Part shown: one piece after another, positions 20,053 through 28,121 of the stretch
Layout: each line of letters opens with the position of its first letter
Numbering within the stretch: position 1 is the first letter of the stretch
Assembly: GCA_934643865.1 (NCBI GenBank)
Contig: CAKUCX010000006.1
Location: 1-64,000 of the forward strand
Source of the DNA: an uncultured Kiritimatiellota bacterium
GTDB taxonomy: Bacteria; Verrucomicrobiota; Kiritimatiellia; RFP12; UBA1067
Reading direction: 5' to 3'
DNA length: 64,000 nt
Notes under the pieces: model-generated
The model's database searches: none
What the model was told of the DNA's origin: nothing
Seen by the model: only the letters and a program-made list of their open reading frames with translations
Made by a program: the position numbers and the translations under genes

Positions 20053-20110
20053 AAATAGGGGACAGTCCCCCCATTAAATAGGGGACTGTCCTCCATGGGG
20101 AAATAGGGGA
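20053..20110. repeat. REP-like cluster of AAATAGGGGA / GGGGACAGTCCCC motifs
   Basis: AAATAGGGGA occurs three times (20053, 20076, 20101). The first copy extends into the palindrome GGGGACAGTCCCC (20058-20070) and the second into GGGGACTGTCC. Similar motifs are known as dispersed, transposase-associated repeats in many bacteria; no transposase is nearby. Confidence 0.7.
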
Positions 20111-20231
20111 TGCGGAATTCACATCTGTGATCAATCTAGGTTGACTGAATGCCCCTTCACTGGCCTACGGAGCTGTTAACCTGCCCCTAGTTGCATTTAG
20201 TCTGTCCGGCGACCAGTAATGTGAGCCCCCC

Positions 20232-20450
20232 ATGCCTGAGATTTCAGTGCGTAATAAAATCTCATCCATGGACAGAATCGTCATCTGCGAGAACGTCATC
20301 GCCTCGGCAATCAAATCTTGTGGGCCGCAAAGGACACAACGTTCACAAAGCCTTTGCGCTCTTTGTGATCTTTGTTGCAGAAATCGCCATATTCCGTTGC
20401 CGGATCGAGAGGTTGAGGAATCGGCCGTGTAAAGGTGTAGAAATGTGAAA
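20232..20450 (+). repeat. Dispersed repeat element, copy A
   Basis: This copy is homologous in inverted orientation to 56935-57360. Both share a 5' part that translates as EISVRNKISSM, a GGGCCGCAAAGG junction, a variable hairpin-rich middle built from CGCAAAGGACG-type words, and a 3' part with a CGGCCGTGTA-like end. The shared short frame is probably incidental, but the conservation covers about 100 bp at the 5' end. Confidence 0.7.
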
Positions 20451-20486
20451 GGGGGAGGGCCGCAACAAGTTGCGGCCCTCCCCCTT
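20449..20486. repeat. 18-bp perfect inverted repeat (strong hairpin)
   Basis: Arms 20449-20466 and 20469-20486 are perfect reverse complements separated by AA, based on GGGGGAGGGCCGCAAC. It could act as a transcription terminator or cruciform. Confidence 0.85.
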
Positions 20487-20570
20487 GGCGTCCCTCCCGT
20501 CGCAGTCATCAAGCCGAGTTGCAGGCGGACGCCCCGCGCCGCCCCCCTTTCCAAACGAAAGGCGCAAAAG

Positions 20571-20617
20571 CTCTTGACGCAAAGGACGCAGAGCCTCTGC
20601 GTCCTTTGCGTCAAGAG
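20571..20617. repeat. 47-bp near-perfect palindrome overlapping a stop codon
   Basis: Arms of 23 bp (20571-20593 and 20595-20617) are perfect reverse complements around one central base. The core word is GCAAAGGACGCAGAG. The stop codon of the AAA-ATPase/nuclease gene (20611-20613) lies in the right arm. Confidence 0.85.
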
Positions 20618-22242
20618 AGCCCGCACCCCGCCCCGTCCGCCGCGACCTCGACCTGGCGGTCGGAGAGGTTGCGCATGTCGGCGTCGAACGCCGCGCCGAC
20701 GAGCGTGACCTTCTTTCCGCACCGCAGCCACTTCTCGGCGTAGCCCTTCGCCTTGATCTGCGCGAGCGCGGCGGCGGCCAACACAGATGTCGGCCCTCCT
20801 GGGGAGGGACGCGCTCCGTCGCGTCCGCCCGCGCCCAGCTTGAACTCGAAGACGTAGACGCCGCGCGGCGTCTCCACGACCGCGTCCACGCGCCCCCGGT
20901 TCGTCCAGCACTCCGCGTGCGTGCGCGCGCCGATCAGGACGAAGACCGCGTAGAAGAGCGTCTGGTAGTACTTCTCGCGCTTCACGGTGATGTTCGCCGG
21001 GATGTTCGCGAAGAAGCACGAGAGCGCGTCGAGCATGTCGTCCACGTCGTCCGCGCGCAGGGCCTCCACCATCTGCGTGAGGAGCGAGGCGTGTTCGGCG
21101 GCCGGCAGGGCCGAGAACGCGCGCGAGACGGCCTTCGAGAAGGCGTTGCGCACCTCGTCGTTCGGGAAGCCGAGCGTGTACTGCGTGTAGACGCCCTCGC
21201 GCGCGCTGCCCGTGATCGTCAGGTAGCCCGTCTGGTAGAGGAGCGGCAGCAGTTCCGGTTCCGAGGGCTCGTAGACCGAGAAGGCCCCTTCGTCCAGCGT
21301 CACGCCATCGACCTGCTCCGGCGCGTCCTTGAGCAGCTGCAGGAGGAACGTCGGCGCCCCCGTCTCGAACCAGTACTCGCCGAACCTACCCGCCGAAAGG
21401 CACTTGCCGACCGAGACGGGGTTGAAGACCGGCACGGCGTTCTCCGCGAAGCGGTAGCCGTCGTACATCTTCACGAGGTGCGCGAACGTCGTCTCGCCGT
21501 CCCAGCCGTAGTTCGCGCCGAGGGCCGCGAGCGAGGCGGGGAAGTTCGCCTTGACCTCCTCGTGCGTGTAGCCGAAGAGCGTCGCGACGCGCGCGTCCAT
21601 CGAGAACTCGTTGAGGTTGTTGAGGTCGGAGAAGACCGACACCTTCGAGAACTTGCTGACGCCCGTCATGAACGCGAAGCGCTGAAGCCCCTCGCTCGTC
21701 TTGATGACGGAGTAGAACTCCTTGAGCGCGTCGCGGACGTCGTTCACGTCCGGCTTGCCGAGGCGCCCGAGGAGCGGCTTGTCGTACTCGTCGACGAGGA
21801 GGACAACCTTCCCGTCCGGGCTGCGTTCCGCGAGATCCGAGATCAGCATCTCAAACTGGCCCGAAACCGGAAGGCCCTCGCGCAGGGGAACGCCCAGCCG
21901 CTCCGCGTTGCGCAGGAGCTGCACGCGGATCTTCTGCCAGAGCATGTCCACCGTCGCCGCCTGGCAGCCGGACATGTCGAGCTTGAGGACAGGCCACGTC
22001 TTCGACCAGTCCCAGTCCGGCTCGATGGCGAGGCCCCTGAAGAGGCCGCGCCGCCCCTCGAAGAGGCACTGCAGGGTCGAGACGGCGAGCGACTTCCCGA
22101 AGCGGCGCGGGCGCGCGATGAAGAACTGCTTGCCGAGCGAGCCGTCGGCGAGCGTCTTCAGGATCGCCGTCTTGTCCACGTAGACGAACCCGCCCTCGCG
22201 GACGTCGGCGAACGAAAAGGTGTCTGTCGCAATCTTCTCCAT
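20611..22242 (-). CDS. AAA-ATPase-like protein with C-terminal PD-(D/E)XK nuclease domain
   Basis: 543 residues of the AAA-ATPase_like / DUF1703 type. Residues 43-52 hold a Walker-A-like RPRRFGKSL and 146-156 a Walker B VVLLVDEYDKP. The C-terminus has a PD-(D/E)XK core: Asp near 454 in GRVDAVV and E466-F-K468 in VFEFKL. Immediately after EFK the protein carries an extra stretch of about 20 residues (GARPSPGGPT core), encoded by a palindromic DNA element not expected in the family, before the conserved ALAQIKAKGYAEKW. These multi-copy proteins are common in gut bacteria; a role in defence or mobile elements is suspected but unproven. The ATG lies seven bases after TGC-TATACT and has no Shine-Dalgarno. 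Confidence 0.85.
   Translation of the reverse strand: MEKIATDTFSFADVREGGFVYVDKTAILKTLADGSLGKQFFIARPRRFGKSLAVSTLQCLFEGRRGLFRGLAIEPDWDWSKTWPVLKLDMSGCQAATVDMLWQKIRVQLLRNAERLGVPLREGLPVSGQFEMLISDLAERSPDGKVVLLVDEYDKPLLGRLGKPDVNDVRDALKEFYSVIKTSEGLQRFAFMTGVSKFSKVSVFSDLNNLNEFSMDARVATLFGYTHEEVKANFPASLAALGANYGWDGETTFAHLVKMYDGYRFAENAVPVFNPVSVGKCLSAGRFGEYWFETGAPTFLLQLLKDAPEQVDGVTLDEGAFSVYEPSEPELLPLLYQTGYLTITGSAREGVYTQYTLGFPNDEVRNAFSKAVSRAFSALPAAEHASLLTQMVEALRADDVDDMLDALSCFFANIPANITVKREKYYQTLFYAVFVLIGARTHAECWTNRGRVDAVVETPRGVYVFEFKLGAGGRDGARPSPGGPTSVLAAAALAQIKAKGYAEKWLRCGKKVTLVGAAFDADMRNLSDRQVEVAADGAGCGLS
20781..20826. repeat. Palindromic element inserted in frame into a coding sequence
   Basis: Two adjacent stems are visible: CCCTCC/GGAGGG (20794-20799 with 20803-20808) and GGACGCG/CGCGTCC (20807-20813 with 20820-20826). 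The element adds about 20 residues directly after the nuclease EFK motif without breaking the frame. Confidence 0.6.
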
Positions 22243-22249
22243 GCCGCAC

Positions 22250-22258
22250 AGTATAGCA
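22250..22258 (-). promoter_or_regulatory. Extended -10 box, leaderless-type
   Basis: Minus-strand TGC-TATACT, ending seven bases before the ATG of the AAA-ATPase/nuclease gene. Confidence 0.6.
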
Positions 22259-22334
22259 CATCACGCGCTTCCAACGCTTAGCACCCGTCAAGAACTGACA
22301 GGGAGGACGGCGACGCGCCCGGCGGGCTTTTGCG

Positions 22335-23888
22335 TCAAGAGAAGAGGACGCGGAAGGCGGGGGCCAGGCGCGCGCGGAGGGTCGCGGCGACGGCGCGCGC
22401 GTCGGCCGTCCAGCCGTAGAGCGCGGCGAAGGCGGCGGCGTACGCGGCCGAGACGGCGGCGGCGCAGCCGAACCAGCCCAGCCAGCTTTCCGGCTCGGGC
22501 GCGAGCAGAGCCTTCGCGCCGGCGGAGAACGCGACGGGGAGGAGCGTGAGCGCGGCGTACTGCCGCCAGTACGCGCCAAGCGGACGGTCGAAGCGCAAGC
22601 GGAAGAGCAGATAGGGGCCGCGCCAAAACGCCGTCAGCCCATAGGAGACGATCGTCCCGACAAGGACTCCCGCGAGGCCGAGCGGGCCTACGAGCGCGAC
22701 GGAGACGGCGACGTTGAGCGCCGCCTCGATGAGCGGGCGCGGCTTGTCGCGCACGAAGAGCCCGGAGGCCGTAATATTCGCGCCGACCGTACACCACGAA
22801 TTCTGGAGATAGAAGAGAACGCAGAGGACGACCTCGACGCCCGTGCCAAGGCAGAAGCGCGCGCCGAGCCAGAGGCGGATGAACGGCCCGACGAGGAGGA
22901 AGAGCCCCGTCGCGGCGAAGCCGCTGAGCGCGAGGTTCAGGAACTGCATCTTGCGAAAGAGGCGGTAGACGTCCACGGGCGCGAGCGTCGCGTAGGCGTT
23001 GCCGTAGTTCGAGGTGAAGACGCCGAGGAACTGCCCCAGCAGGCGCGCGAGCGCGGAGACGAGGAGCGCGTAGTTGGAGTAGAGGCCGACCGCCGCGAGG
23101 CCGACGAACTTCGAGAGGACGATGCTGTCCGTCGAGCTGACGACCGTACCGCCGACGCGGTGAAGCATGAACGCGCCGGCGTCCTTGAAGATCTCGGCCT
23201 TCTCCGCGCGCGGCAGGCGCTCGCAGACGGCGAAGACAGCCCGGTAGCGCCGCGTCGTCCAGGCGCTGAGGAGCCCGTTGAACGCGAGGACGAACGCGAC
23301 GCCGGAAGCGAGCGTCCAGACGAAGCTGCGCGTCAGCCAGAGGACGAGGATCTGGACGGCGAAGCGTCCCGTCTCGGAGACCATCGACGCGAAGAGCGCG
23401 ACGTGGTTCTTCCGGTCGGCGTTCCAGATGGAGAGGCGGTAGGAGAAGAGGTAGGTGGAGACGCTCTGCGCGAGGAAGAGGAGGTAGACGACGTTCAGGT
23501 TCACGTCGCCCGGCACGTCGGAGGCGTCCCTGACGAGGTGGCCGACGAACGGGAAGAGCGCAAGCCCAAGGGAGAGGACGACGAGCGCGACGAGGAGGTA
23601 GACCTGGCGGAAGAAGCGCATGAGCCGCCCGACCTGCACGACGTCGCCGGCGGCGATCGGCTTGTAGAAGCGGTAGCAGATGGCGGCCCCGACGCCGAGC
23701 TCGGCGAGGGCGAGGAGGCGGAAAACGTCCCAGAAGAGCCCGTTGATGCCGAGGTAGCGCTCGGAGAGGAGGGCGATGAACGCCGTGCGGTAGGCAAAGC
23801 CGGCGGCGACGTTGACGACGTGGCAGAGCGTCCCGACGCCGGACGCGCGGAGCATGCTCGCCGCGCGGCTCTGGCGGTTGAAGGTCAC
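22335..23888 (-). CDS. Polysaccharide flippase (MOP/Wzx-like membrane protein)
   Basis: 517 residues with about twelve membrane segments and the N-terminal pattern of O-antigen/teichoic-acid flippases of the MOP superfamily. It would move lipid-linked oligosaccharides across the inner membrane. The start is GTG with AAAGG seven bases upstream. The first 76 bp around this start are duplicated at 27075-27150, 13 bp after the SGNH hydrolase gene. This implies that the flippase once followed that gene directly in an operon GT2 - SGNH - flippase and has since been separated from it by an island. Confidence 0.85.
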   Translation of the reverse strand: MTFNRQSRAASMLRASGVGTLCHVVNVAAGFAYRTAFIALLSERYLGINGLFWDVFRLLALAELGVGAAICYRFYKPIAAGDVVQVGRLMRFFRQVYLLVALVVLSLGLALFPFVGHLVRDASDVPGDVNLNVVYLLFLAQSVSTYLFSYRLSIWNADRKNHVALFASMVSETGRFAVQILVLWLTRSFVWTLASGVAFVLAFNGLLSAWTTRRYRAVFAVCERLPRAEKAEIFKDAGAFMLHRVGGTVVSSTDSIVLSKFVGLAAVGLYSNYALLVSALARLLGQFLGVFTSNYGNAYATLAPVDVYRLFRKMQFLNLALSGFAATGLFLLVGPFIRLWLGARFCLGTGVEVVLCVLFYLQNSWCTVGANITASGLFVRDKPRPLIEAALNVAVSVALVGPLGLAGVLVGTIVSYGLTAFWRGPYLLFRLRFDRPLGAYWRQYAALTLLPVAFSAGAKALLAPEPESWLGWFGCAAAVSAAYAAAFAALYGWTADARAVAATLRARLAPAFRVLFS

Positions 23889-23897
23889 GGCGCGACC
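23822..23897 (-). repeat. 76-bp direct repeat, copy 1 (flippase 5' end)
   Basis: Identical to 27075-27150 except for one base. It spans the flippase start codon, part of its ribosome site and about 22 codons. Confidence 0.95.
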
Positions 23898-23965
23898 TTT
23901 CTTGCAAGGCCGAGACGCCGGGCGGCAGACGGGGACATTCTCTCAACAGACGGCATGCTCACTTG

Positions 23966-24310
23966 TCAACTCCTGAAGATGAAGAAGACCGCCGCGAAGA
24001 TGCAGACCGCGGCCGCCAGGTAGTTCCATGAGACGGGCTGGCGCATCACCAGCACCGAGAACGGCATGAAGACGAGGAGCGTGACCGCCTCCTGCGTGAT
24101 CTTCAGCTGCTCCAGCGTCATCGTCTTCGCGCCGATCCGGTTGGCGGGGACGGCCACGCAATACTCGACGAATGCGATCAGCCACGAGACGAGGATCGCC
24201 ATCCAGACCGGCGCGCCCGACAGGCTGCGCAAGTGGCCGTACCAAGCGTAGAGCATTACGAGGTTCGACACGCAGAGAAGCCCCACGGTCATCCAATTGA
24301 CGTTTGACAC
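23966..24310 (-). CDS. DUF486 / DMT-family small membrane protein
   Basis: 114 residues with four hydrophobic segments, matching the DUF486 family in length and pattern (WLIAFVEYCVAVPANRIG is a hallmark region, followed by the LKITQE stretch). It is distantly related to EamA/DMT transporters; function is unknown. The start is GTG. It is the first gene inside the island bounded by the 76-bp repeats and, unlike the next two, has typical G+C-rich codons. Confidence 0.8.
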   Translation of the reverse strand: MSNVNWMTVGLLCVSNLVMLYAWYGHLRSLSGAPVWMAILVSWLIAFVEYCVAVPANRIGAKTMTLEQLKITQEAVTLLVFMPFSVLVMRQPVSWNYLAAAVCIFAAVFFIFRS

Positions 24311-24339
24311 AGGTTAAACTCTTTCTTCCGAATGGTTAG

Positions 24340-25743
24340 TTATCGACAGTTTTCTGCAATGGGGTCAGACCCCATAGATACCCTGAAATAATATCCACCC
24401 GTTTTCTTGCTGCCGCGATGCTCAATCGAACCGTCGGCAACCAGTTTTGCAAGGACCCGCTCAACCGTCGCCTTGCTCTTGCCCGTCAGCATCACCAACT
24501 TTGGTTTGTTGATGCCCGGAGCAGATCTTATCGCCTCATTTATCACCTCATTTATCGCCTCATTTATCGCCTCATCGCCCCGTTCAACGGCCTTTGCATC
24601 CTCTATTATCGCATTGGGGGCCGCGCGGACGCAAACCATGAGATCCCCTGGCTCGCCGGGATTGACCGTATAGTGCGGTTGCGGGCATCCGTGCTTGCGG
24701 CATTCCCGCATGACCTTCTCTATGCCACGTCCCCATGTCTCAATCTTGCCCGTCAGATAGACACATCCGGCGACAGTGGGATTCGCAGGACGGGAGACAT
24801 GCTTCTTCATCAACGTCTCAACCGTCCAAGTCTCAGGAAGCGAGCCGACATTCGCAACATACAACCTGTCGGCATAAACACTGATCTGAATCGGAATCCC
24901 GCTTGAATAATCCTTGTGGACAAGCGCATTGAAAATCAATTCGCGCAACCCTTCCTTTGGGAACGGGAACTTCTCGACACGCTGTTCGCCGTTCTCATAC
25001 CAAATCTTCGCCTTAAGATACTTGAAATAGATGAGATCAAGCGTCTTCTCCGCCTGTTCAAGCAAGGAGCCATGTACGTCATCATGGTACATCAAATCCG
25101 CGTCATCCACGCCAAACATCCCGACCTTGACGTACGCACCCGGAATCCACTTCTCTGCCTTCTCCGAGAACAGAAGCGCGGCAGCATACGTCAGGCCATC
25201 CTTGGCGACAAGATGGAGGTTCGTGACAAATGCCTCCTTGGACTCCCGGCGCACCGAGTCATCCAGTCGTCCCTTGTCGATGGACAAATCCTTGAATCGC
25301 TTGATTTCCCGTGCCGAAACGTCCTTCATTTTGAATCGAGGGCAGGGCAGATTCTCCCAGTGAAGTCCCCGGCGTCTGAGAAGGAACGCCTCCAGCCCCG
25401 GCCCCGAGAGTCGCTGGTTCGTCGCGCCGCGCCGGACATAATAGACACCACGAAGCGAAATCGGAACCGGATACGCGGGAACGACAATCTCAATGACATC
25501 CTTATTCTTCAGTTTCAGATGGTTGACCTCGGCGATCATTCCCATCGTATCGCGCATCACGTTGGGAATCGTTTCAAGAAGTGTCTTCCAGTCGGCAACA
25601 CCGACAACCTCATTGTCCCTCTTGTCATCGGCAACGCCAATGAGCATGCGTCCGCCCTCGGCATTGGCAAACCCACAGATCCACTTGAGATATTCCTCTC
25701 GCCAGCTCTGCTTGTATTCGGTGTTCTGGTCTTCTTTCCGCAT
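24340..25743 (-). CDS. AlbA_2/Schlafen-type ATP-binding regulator with winged helix
   Basis: 467 residues. An AlbA_2 (divergent AAA-4) domain starts at once (NTEYKQSW) and covers about 8-120. A RecG-type C-terminal ATP-binding domain follows (ELIFNALVHKDYSSG, about 280-295). The C-terminus has a winged helix (TGKSKATVERVLAKLVADG). Before it a run of INEA repeats is encoded by 12-bp DNA repeats at about 24533-24580. The start with AAAGGA five bases upstream was preferred over one 24 codons earlier (25815). The last residues (MGSDPI...) are encoded by a TGGGGTCAGACCCCA-type repeat that replaces the natural end. Low G+C suggests transfer. Likely a DNA-binding regulator. Confidence 0.8.
   Translation of the reverse strand: MRKEDQNTEYKQSWREEYLKWICGFANAEGGRMLIGVADDKRDNEVVGVADWKTLLETIPNVMRDTMGMIAEVNHLKLKNKDVIEIVVPAYPVPISLRGVYYVRRGATNQRLSGPGLEAFLLRRRGLHWENLPCPRFKMKDVSAREIKRFKDLSIDKGRLDDSVRRESKEAFVTNLHLVAKDGLTYAAALLFSEKAEKWIPGAYVKVGMFGVDDADLMYHDDVHGSLLEQAEKTLDLIYFKYLKAKIWYENGEQRVEKFPFPKEGLRELIFNALVHKDYSSGIPIQISVYADRLYVANVGSLPETWTVETLMKKHVSRPANPTVAGCVYLTGKIETWGRGIEKVMRECRKHGCPQPHYTVNPGEPGDLMVCVRAAPNAIIEDAKAVERGDEAINEAINEVINEAIRSAPGINKPKLVMLTGKSKATVERVLAKLVADGSIEHRGSKKTGGYYFRVSMGSDPIAENCR
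24359..24375. repeat. 17-bp palindrome ATGGGGTCAGACCCCAT
   Basis: Eight-base arms surround a central A. It overlaps the 3' end of the AlbA_2 gene and encodes part of its last residues. Such TGGGGTCAGACCCCA motifs are widespread dispersed repeats. Confidence 0.8.
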
Positions 25744-25850
25744 AGAATCCTTTTGTTTGATGACTGTGCGGATTTCGTCAAGCGATCCACATTCAAGTCG
25801 TGTTTCACTTTGCATCAGGACCTTCTAACGAATGATCTCTTGATAGGGGA

Positions 25851-26705
25851 TCACGCTTTAGCGTATTTTCTGAAAGTTCGCCCCATCACAATGGCCGTAT
25901 TCTTCATCCATTGGAATGCTTTCATGCGCGTCTCTTCATCAAAATCACGAAAATCACCAAGTTCATTACGCACAATGATTCGACTGGCATCCTTTTCTTC
26001 CAACGGCTGCCATTCAGGCACGAAGCCGAGATCCGTCTCGATATCTTCTTTCTTCTCCAGGAGGCTGGCGTACAGCTTTTTGTTCTTGGGGATGTAGAAC
26101 TCGACACCAACCCCATTCTGCCGCACATTTATCGTAAGCGAAATATGTCCGGCGGAAACACCACATCCTAGATCAACCCAATGATCAGACGGGGCTTTTC
26201 GTCCAGCACGGAAGACTTTAACATATTCAGGGTCTTGGTCGGCGAACGCGAAAAACGCCGCCCAATACCCACGGCGCGCGGCAAGAGTCTCGTCAAACTT
26301 GCCGCGAGTGGCGTCCGCTGCCGCAGATTCCTCTTTTTCTTTCTTTGTTTCCTCATACTTCACCAACTCACCACCCGTCAGACCCGCGATCTGTTCCAAC
26401 AGTTCATACGCTTCTTCTGCCTCCATCTGAAAGAATTCGCGCTGACGGACAACCTTCCCAGACGCATTCTTCTCCACCGTTCGCAAATCCGAGCGGAGCA
26501 TATCTATCAGCCTGTGTACATAGATGTCGCTACGGGCTGAACCGCTGTCCTCGACCGCGAGCGTCGCGTAGATCTTGAATGAAAACGGAACGGCCGTGCT
26601 GCCGTCAAGCTCCCGCTTGCGCTGTTCGACATTCGCCGCCCATCCAATCTTCACATACTCCTTGAAACTCGGATTGGTCATGATATAGATATAACCTTTA
26701 TTCAC
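25851..26705 (-). CDS. T5orf172/GIY-YIG-like protein with DUF4268 domain
   Basis: 284 residues. The N-terminal GYIYIMTNPSF...VKIGWA pattern marks a T5orf172 (GIY-YIG superfamily) domain, about 1-90. A short Lys/Glu-rich linker leads to a DUF4268-like domain (about 140-284) containing GVSAGHISLTINV and EFYIPKNKKLY. A GTG start was chosen because GGAG lies eight bases upstream and homologues begin at NKGYIYIM; a further GTG at 26747 extends the frame by 14 residues. Low G+C. Such proteins often accompany mobile or defence loci, and this one lies beside the AlbA_2 gene within the duplicated-end island. Confidence 0.75.
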   Translation of the reverse strand: MNKGYIYIMTNPSFKEYVKIGWAANVEQRKRELDGSTAVPFSFKIYATLAVEDSGSARSDIYVHRLIDMLRSDLRTVEKNASGKVVRQREFFQMEAEEAYELLEQIAGLTGGELVKYEETKKEKEESAAADATRGKFDETLAARRGYWAAFFAFADQDPEYVKVFRAGRKAPSDHWVDLGCGVSAGHISLTINVRQNGVGVEFYIPKNKKLYASLLEKKEDIETDLGFVPEWQPLEEKDASRIIVRNELGDFRDFDEETRMKAFQWMKNTAIVMGRTFRKYAKA

Positions 26706-26769
26706 ACTTGCATCTCCGTTTGTTTGCTTATCACAATTGTACAACACAAAGGGCCTCAGATATCATCCG

Positions 26770-26919
26770 TCAATTATTCCAGCCAATTCGAGTCAAGAAT
26801 GAGTTTAATCGCCTTAATTGCGCCTGAGTCAGCCACACCATCTCGTTCTCAAGCCGTACATCCAATCGAATGGTCTCGTTCGGCTGATAAATGACAATCT
26901 GATTCTCGGCGTTGTCCAT
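26770..26919 (-). pseudogene. RhuM-family (virulence/DNA-binding) gene remnant
   Basis: A 49-codon fragment whose first 30 residues match the start of RhuM-family proteins: QIVIYQPNETIRLDVRLENE followed by MVWLTQAQL. The family normally continues with AELF and several hundred residues; here the frame runs into unrelated residues and stops. It is low in G+C and lies at the upstream end of the island. Confidence 0.65.
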
Positions 26920-27074
26920 GTCCGTCACGCTCTTTCTGCCCACTTTCAAGCCTACATTATATCATTTTCGTCTCATCGCCCTGGCGAATAAAGATCCGCG
27001 CGCAGACGCCATGTTCGATACTCCTTCTGAACTCATCCGTGCGGCGTTTGGCCCGGAGGCGGATCGGAAGAAGC

Positions 27075-27150
27075 GGCAGAGCGTCCCGACGCCGGACGCG
27101 CGGAGCATGCTCGCCGCGCGGCTCTGGCGGTTGAAAGTCACGGCGCGACC
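27075..27150 (-). repeat. 76-bp direct repeat, copy 2 (truncated flippase 5' end)
   Basis: Copy of 23822-23897 with one mismatch. Its GTG (27139-27141) lies 13 bp after the SGNH hydrolase stop, as expected for an operon junction, but the frame departs from flippase after about 22 codons and ends soon afterwards. Confidence 0.95.
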
Positions 27151-27154
27151 CGCC

Positions 27155-28009
27155 TCACAGAAACGGCGCGAGCGCCTTCATCCAGATGTCGTAGCCCGCG
27201 TCCGTGGGATGGATCTCGTCGGCCATCAGCGCGCGCGGCACCCATCCCGTTTCGTCCACGAGCTGCGCGTTGACATCGACCCAGACGATCTCGGGATGCG
27301 CGTCGGCGAAGCACTTCAGGAGCCTGTTCGTCTCGTCGTTGCGCGCCCGCGCCGCCGCGTGGCGCGCGGACTGCGCGGAGGCCCCGCGCGGGAAGATCGG
27401 GTGGAGGATGATCCGCGCCCGGGGCTGCCGAGCCCTGATCTGCGCGACGATCTTCTCCACGCCCTTCGCCACGTCTTCGGGCCTTGCGGACTTCGCGGAG
27501 TTGTTGTTCGTGCCGATCATCAGCACCACGTTCCGCGCCGTGTAGCCGTCGAGCTCGCCGTGGGCGATCCGCCAGAGGACGTGCTGCGTGCCGTCGCCGC
27601 CGTAGCCGCAGTTGAGGACCCGGCGCCCGGCGGTGAACGCCGCCCAGCTCGCAGGGTGGCGCCATTCCCAGAAGTGCATGATCGAATCGCCAAGCATCAC
27701 CACGTCCACCGTCTGCCCCTTCAGCGCCCGCACCTGCTCGATGCGGCTCAGGAAGCGGTTCGCCCACCAGTAGTCCCCAAACGGGCCCTCCCCGCGTCCC
27801 GGCGCAGCGTTGCGCGAATTCATCCGCGCCGCCGCCACGCATTCAACCGGCTCCCGCGCCGCCGCCGCGTCCGCCGCCCCCGCCGCCAGCGCCACACAGG
27901 CGGCCAGCCCCAGCAATCCCCGTTTCATTGAGCTTGCGTGGCGCACCATGCTCTTGCCCCGTCCGCGCCTCAACCCGTCATCGTTATGCCTGTCGTTCGT
28001 TTCGTTCAT
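27155..28009 (-). CDS. Secreted SGNH/GDSL hydrolase (acyl-esterase type)
   Basis: 284 residues. A hydrophobic signal lies at about 29-50 behind an unusually long, basic N-terminus. The start chosen has AGGAG nine bases upstream, but an ATG 27 codons later (27928) would give a conventional signal peptide. SGNH residues are visible: Ser109 in MLGDSI, Gly in NCGYGGD, Asn168 region in GTNNN, and Asp264/His267 in DEIHP. These resemble PAF-acetylhydrolase-type or carbohydrate esterases that remove acetyl groups. The neighbours (GT2 upstream, flippase remnant downstream) suggest modification of a surface polysaccharide. Confidence 0.85.
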   Translation of the reverse strand: MNETNDRHNDDGLRRGRGKSMVRHASSMKRGLLGLAACVALAAGAADAAAAREPVECVAAARMNSRNAAPGRGEGPFGDYWWANRFLSRIEQVRALKGQTVDVVMLGDSIMHFWEWRHPASWAAFTAGRRVLNCGYGGDGTQHVLWRIAHGELDGYTARNVVLMIGTNNNSAKSARPEDVAKGVEKIVAQIRARQPRARIILHPIFPRGASAQSARHAAARARNDETNRLLKCFADAHPEIVWVDVNAQLVDETGWVPRALMADEIHPTDAGYDIWMKALAPFL

Positions 28010-28121
28010 TGCAGTTTTCTCCTGTCGGACGATGCCCCGTCGTCAGACCCGGGCATCTTGTTCGGTTGATGTTTCATTCTTCATTTCCCATTTTCTTATA
28101 AAGAGTGGTCTGCGTTGCGAG

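Larger units (their letters stand above)
19662..20610. other. Long repeat-rich intergenic region
   Basis: About 950 bp with no supported gene. From left to right: non-repetitive sequence (19662-20050), a REP-like cluster (20053-20110), a dispersed repeat copy (20232-20450), an 18-bp-stem hairpin (20449-20486) and the left half of a 47-bp palindrome that runs into the end of the next gene. Confidence 0.7.
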
